This document shows positions 60,368 to 64,000 of a stretch of DNA of 64,000 nucleotides, piece after piece (position 1 is the stretch's first letter; every line of letters begins with the position of its first letter). Both the position numbers and the translations under genes were made by a program. The notes under the pieces are model-generated. The model was not told the origin of the DNA. It ran no database searches and saw only the letters and a program-made list of their open reading frames with translations. Source of the DNA: Gallionella sp. (GTDB lineage Bacteria; Pseudomonadota; Gammaproteobacteria; Burkholderiales; Gallionellaceae); assembly GCA_028710525.1 (NCBI GenBank), contig JAQTTY010000003.1:170515-234514 (forward strand), given 5' to 3'.

Positions 60368-61366
60368 CTACACCAAGGAATACGCCGCCAAGCGTTTCGC
60401 GGGCCGCCACAAGCGCCATGTCTGGCCACGTGTTAAAACGCGACGCTGCGAGTTCTCGCCGGCCAATATATCAAGTTGCAATGACGCCAAGCTACCGTTG
60501 CGCAATGCCTGCCAGATAGGTGCTGCAATGTCAGACTCCAGCCTTAACAAAGCCTCGCGCCAGGCATGCAAGTCAGCGGATTGCATAGCGCTGCGCAACG
60601 CTGAATACACCATCAATCCTTCGCCATCGGCATCCAACTCCTTTACGGACAAGGGTAGCGGCGCTATCCCCGCTGCGGCACAGAACATCTCACTCAGGCT
60701 GTCGTCCGAGCGGACGGATGCATAAGGCGTTTGCAATTTCACCGACTCACCGCCCCCCCACAACCACAGCGAATTGACCGCCAACGCACCGCGCGCTTCG
60801 CGCACATCGTTCAAGGCATGCGAGTACAGCAACATCTGCATTTCGTTGAACAACTGATGCCAATGCTGACTATCGGCACCTTGCGGTAATGCACCGCGCA
60901 CATTGCCACCGATCACTTCCGACAGCGGCGTGGTCTGCATGTCCGGTAGCTGCTGCACGCGCACATACCAGCGTTGCGGGTGCGGGGCATAGAACGTCAT
61001 GCCCTGCCCAACGAAATACTCATTAAGCGCAGCACAGAACTGCACCGCCTCATCCACCTCCACCTCAGGTAGGGATAAGAGCATCTGATCACGCTGCAAT
61101 TGCAGATGCACCGGATCGGCTCGCATCCAACAACCTGCTGGTAAACCATCAAACGCGGCCGTGATAGACGCGATAGGTAGATCGTGCTGCGCCTCCACAG
61201 CAAACGCATCGCACAAAGCCGCTTCCATGCTGCGCGCCGGCATAACCAAATGATCGGCACGCGCCATTATTTTTTGCAGACAGGGCAAGGCCAGATCGAC
61301 AGTGACTTCGGCAGCAAAACGTTGCGGTAACAATAGATCGGGGACGATGAGGTGAAGTTTTTCCAT
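60368..61366 (-). CDS. RpfE-type/phosphoglycerate-mutase-like protein
   Basis: A 332-residue protein from the ATG at 61366 (MEKLHLIVPDLLLP). It resembles betaproteobacterial proteins annotated as cofactor-independent phosphoglycerate mutase-like or RpfE-type regulatory proteins. The conserved LWLWGGG motif (~201-207) and the AVNSLW context are visible. Catalytic mutase metal sites are not evident, so the enzymatic activity is doubtful and the real function unknown. Confidence 0.7.
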   Translation of the reverse strand: MEKLHLIVPDLLLPQRFAAEVTVDLALPCLQKIMARADHLVMPARSMEAALCDAFAVEAQHDLPIASITAAFDGLPAGCWMRADPVHLQLQRDQMLLSLPEVEVDEAVQFCAALNEYFVGQGMTFYAPHPQRWYVRVQQLPDMQTTPLSEVIGGNVRGALPQGADSQHWHQLFNEMQMLLYSHALNDVREARGALAVNSLWLWGGGESVKLQTPYASVRSDDSLSEMFCAAAGIAPLPLSVKELDADGEGLMVYSALRSAMQSADLHAWREALLRLESDIAAPIWQALRNGSLASLQLDILAGENSQRRVLTRGQTWRLWRPAKRLAAYSLV

Positions 61367-61569
61367 AGCGAGAAGTTTAACACCGCCCCCTCTATACACA
61401 GCTGAATTTCCCCTCTCCCCTGCCCTAAAGAAACTCACCCGCATGCCGATATACACAACAAGGCTGGCGGATACGGGTACTGCGATCACCTAGGCGTAAC
61501 TGGCCAAGGTAAAGCGAGACCCAATCTCTGCAAGACCCAGACATCAACAATCGGAAACTAGGGACCGCC

Positions 61570-61947
61570 GTGAGTGCTACAAGAATCTTGAAGACAACCC
61601 TGATGCTCTGTGCGATAGCAACACTCGTCGCCTGTGGCGGCGGAGGGGGTAGCGGCGGCAGTGAGCCGCAGTCGCCCAATGCTCATCAAGTGACACTCAG
61701 CTGGACAGCTAACCGCGAAGCCGACGTCAACACTACGGGGGGCGGCTATCAGGTCGCTATCAGTGGTCGCAGCGTCATCGACGTACCCTATCCTCAGGCC
61801 CCCAGCGTCACGCTCAGCCTCACGTCTGGACAATACAACGTCACGGTTACCGCCTATAGCTCGACCAACCCAGCCACGGGGCTGACCGCAGCGGCCATCG
61901 CCAACTACAGCCGCCCTTCCGTCGCACTCTCCGTCTATGTGCCCTGA
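61570..61947 (+). CDS. Lipoprotein with fibronectin type III-like domain
   Basis: A 125-residue protein with a lipoprotein signal (LMLCAIATLVAC, Cys at ~22), a Gly-rich linker and a beta-rich domain (VTLSWTANREADVNTTGGGYQV... YNVTVTAYSS) of fibronectin III type. The start is a GTG with AGGGA upstream. Its end overlaps the start region of the subtilase gene, implying co-expression; perhaps it helps the protease at the surface. Confidence 0.8.
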   Translation: MSATRILKTTLMLCAIATLVACGGGGGSGGSEPQSPNAHQVTLSWTANREADVNTTGGGYQVAISGRSVIDVPYPQAPSVTLSLTSGQYNVTVTAYSSTNPATGLTAAAIANYSRPSVALSVYVP

Positions 61948-61951
61948 GACC

Positions 61952-63772
61952 ATGAACGCCAAATTCCTTATCAGAACGATACTTGTGGTAGCTACACTAG
62001 GACAGTCTATCGGCCTCTCACATGCTGCGGCTAGTTTCGAGTCCGAATCAGACCATCACTACGCCAGCGCGCAGATCATCGTCAAATACAAGAGTCACGT
62101 GTCCCGTAATCAGCGACTGCAGACCGCCCAGCGGCATGGGGGGCGTGAAGACGAACGTAGCGAAGGTAAAGACTGGGGCATCCATCATCTACCCGCTGGC
62201 CTTAGTGTTGCACAGGCACTGCAGCTCTATGCCAACGACCCGAATGTCGCGGTAGTGCAACCCGACTACGTCTACCAGAGCACCGCCCAGCCCGGCCCTA
62301 TACCCGACCCCAACTACAACCAGATTTGGGCGGCGCGCAACTACGGCCAGACCATCTCGACCGGCACATCGACCACTCAAGGTAGGCCGGGCGCGGATAT
62401 GCGACTGGAGTCCGCATGGAACATACAATCCGACTGCAGCACCGTGACCGTCGCGATGGTCGATACCGGCATCAACTACAACGCCAGCGATCTGGCCGCC
62501 AACATGTGGAATGGCGGCGCGGCAGCGCCACTGCATGGCTGGAACTTCGTAGGCGCGGGTAGCAACGACCCTATGGATTACAACGGTCACGGCACCCATG
62601 TGGCAGGCATCTTGGGTGCGGTGGGCGGCAACGGCATAGGTGGAACCGGCGTGTGCTGGAAGGCAAACATCATGGCGGTACGCGTGCTGGATGCGAATGG
62701 CGCGGGTACGACTTCTACCGTGGTGCAAGGCATAGACTTTGCGATTACGCATGGCGCCAAGATCATCAACCTCAGTCTGGGTGGTAGTGGGCCGTTCGAC
62801 CCAGTCTTCAACGATGCACTCAACCGTGCACTAGCAGCCAATGTGCTGGTGGTGGTCGCGGCTGGCAACGCAGCACGCGACAACGAAGTGACACCCGTTT
62901 GGCCGTGCAACTTCACCCATGCGAACGTGGTATGTGTCGCGGCGCTGGATCAAAACTACAACCTAGCCAGCTATTCGAACTGGGGAGTGAACAGCGTCGA
63001 TGTCGCCGCACCGGGTAGTTATATCTATAGCACTTGGAACGGCACCGAGGGACAGATCAATGATGCGCTCAGCCCTGCAGCGGGCGGCTGGGCAGGCAGT
63101 TCCAACCATGCCGCGAACGGCGGCGGTTGGGGCTATGGACTGAATGGCCCCGGCCTAACTTCGCCCTACCCATGGGCAGGTACGCGCTATTCCGCTAACA
63201 CGGACGACCGTATCTATAAAAGCTACAACCTGTCCGGTGTGAGCATCGCCAGACTGACCCTCACCGCGGCAGTCAGCGTCAACACTGGCGATTACTTCAA
63301 TGCAAATATCCGCGCGACCGGCGGCGACCCCTTTGTCGGCGGTAGCCCTATCTTCTCCAGCACCAATCTGGATACTGGTCTGGTAAGCGTGAAGAGCATC
63401 GCCTACGACATCACCCCCAATATCGGCCCAGCTTGCAGCATAGGCTTGCAACTCCTAACTGCTCCTACCTCAACCGGCAATTACGGCGTGGCGATGACTG
63501 CCTTGCGCATAGACACCCTCACGCTGGATAACAACAGCTACAAGACCATGAGCGGCACCTCGATGGCAACGCCATATGCCGCTGGCGTCGCAGCCTTAGT
63601 GTGGGCTCATAACCCACGCTATACCTATGCAGACGTGAAGAGCGCAATCACCCAAGGCGGTAGAATCCTGCCAGCTTTGGCCGGCAAGACCAGCAGCGGC
63701 ATGGCCGTCGATGCACTGGGGGCACTGAGTTACATACATTCAAGCCAACAATTATCGGCAACGGTGAGGTGA
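61952..63772 (+). CDS. Secreted subtilisin-like serine protease (S8)
   Basis: A 606-residue protein. Signal peptide (~1-25, ending SHA), an inhibitor I9-like propeptide (~35-105; IIVKYKSHV, AVVQPDYVY) and a subtilase domain. The catalytic triad is Asp (MVDTGIN), His (NGHGTHVAG) and Ser (SGTSMATPYAAG). A ~140-residue insertion between the oxyanion-hole region and the catalytic Ser (from TWNGTEG to LDNNSYKTM) is beta-rich. The ATG at 61952 is preferred over one at 61937 because it begins the signal peptide. Confidence 0.93.
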   Translation: MNAKFLIRTILVVATLGQSIGLSHAAASFESESDHHYASAQIIVKYKSHVSRNQRLQTAQRHGGREDERSEGKDWGIHHLPAGLSVAQALQLYANDPNVAVVQPDYVYQSTAQPGPIPDPNYNQIWAARNYGQTISTGTSTTQGRPGADMRLESAWNIQSDCSTVTVAMVDTGINYNASDLAANMWNGGAAAPLHGWNFVGAGSNDPMDYNGHGTHVAGILGAVGGNGIGGTGVCWKANIMAVRVLDANGAGTTSTVVQGIDFAITHGAKIINLSLGGSGPFDPVFNDALNRALAANVLVVVAAGNAARDNEVTPVWPCNFTHANVVCVAALDQNYNLASYSNWGVNSVDVAAPGSYIYSTWNGTEGQINDALSPAAGGWAGSSNHAANGGGWGYGLNGPGLTSPYPWAGTRYSANTDDRIYKSYNLSGVSIARLTLTAAVSVNTGDYFNANIRATGGDPFVGGSPIFSSTNLDTGLVSVKSIAYDITPNIGPACSIGLQLLTAPTSTGNYGVAMTALRIDTLTLDNNSYKTMSGTSMATPYAAGVAALVWAHNPRYTYADVKSAITQGGRILPALAGKTSSGMAVDALGALSYIHSSQQLSATVR

Positions 63773-64000
63773 ACTTACACAGGAATCGACACTTTTTAAG
63801 TAGCCCAGCACTCAAACACTCGCAACAATCTTTCTTGAATACGGCTCACACTTCAATTAATCGTCGTTTAATTTCAGTAGTGTCCGGTTAACTTACAAAT
63901 TCCAGAGCCAAGATTGAGTATTGGCGCAGGTTACAGAGCAATTTATTTTGGTGCCGATTTGAAATCAGTTTACCTACATTCTGCTTCGAGTAACTTCCAG
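63773..64000. other. Right window edge, no gene identified
   Basis: 228 bp with no supported open frame. AGTAGTGTCCGGTTAACTTA near 63888-63907 resembles the terminal sequence seen on some insertion sequences, so an IS may begin here and continue beyond the window. No terminator for the protease gene was recognised. Confidence 0.3.

Noticed and set aside
62189..62752. 187-codon open frame on the minus strand
   Set aside because: Antisense to the subtilase catalytic domain, no motifs.

Overview
The window looks like chromosome from a betaproteobacterium. The order rpoE-rseA-rseB-rseC-mucD-lepA-lepB-DUF4845-rnc-era-recO-pdxJ-acpS, with nadB divergent from rpoE, is the arrangement known from Pseudomonas and many beta/gammaproteobacteria. 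The RpfE-type mutase-like protein, the zipA-ligA pair and a type I cellulose module (bcsD-bcsP-bcsQ) fit Betaproteobacteria, and I would guess Nitrosomonadales/Gallionellaceae. That placement is inference from remembered protein similarity, not a database search. No tRNA or rRNA gene and no CRISPR array was seen.

Layout. 1-1500: the end of a cellulose-synthesis operon (bcsD, bcsP, truncated bcsQ). 1614-16448: one long leftward run of core genes (ligA, zipA, nagZ, acpS, pdxJ, recO, era, rnc, a DUF4845 gene, lepB, lepA, then mucD-rseC-rseB-rseA-rpoE) with many ATGA/TGATG overlaps, headed by a plausible sigma-E autoregulatory promoter. 16511-18145: an unrecognised coiled-coil/membrane protein between rpoE and nadB. 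18283-22853: nadB, ygfX, and a signalling pair (Ser/Thr kinase and class III cyclase homologue). 22945-26809: rluB, recR, ybaB, dnaX and the 4.5S RNA gene, followed by two tandem dispersed-repeat copies and fumarase.

28733-36514 is the accessory part. It holds the ABC permease ybbP with a palindromic insertion, a mazEF-like toxin-antitoxin module followed by a degenerate second copy of the ybbP 5' end, and a two-gene cassette. That cassette encodes a 1154-residue PD-(D/E)XK-SF2 helicase with six helicase-associated repeats and a HEPN-like protein, and it is the best candidate here for an undescribed defence system. Two kinds of palindromic repeat have inserted in frame into the helicase gene.

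36541-46162 holds a divergent deacetylase/acetyltransferase pair (HDAC-like and Pat-like), ybbA/tesA, sppA, a phosphatase, a hotdog thioesterase, a TRIC-type membrane protein, rlmM and a small Fe-S protein. 46529-49945 is a second accessory cassette: a lipoprotein, a LytM/RTX protein and a membrane protein. 50579-61366 returns to core genes (rhlE, rluC, rne, tilS, accA, an MscS channel with a cyclic-nucleotide-binding domain, a mutase-like protein). The right end carries a fibronectin-type lipoprotein overlapping a secreted subtilase.

Functional links worth noting: the sigma-E envelope-stress operon includes its own protease (MucD); acetylation and deacetylation genes sit back to back; and a cyclase homologue and a cNMP-binding channel occur in the same window, although not adjacent.
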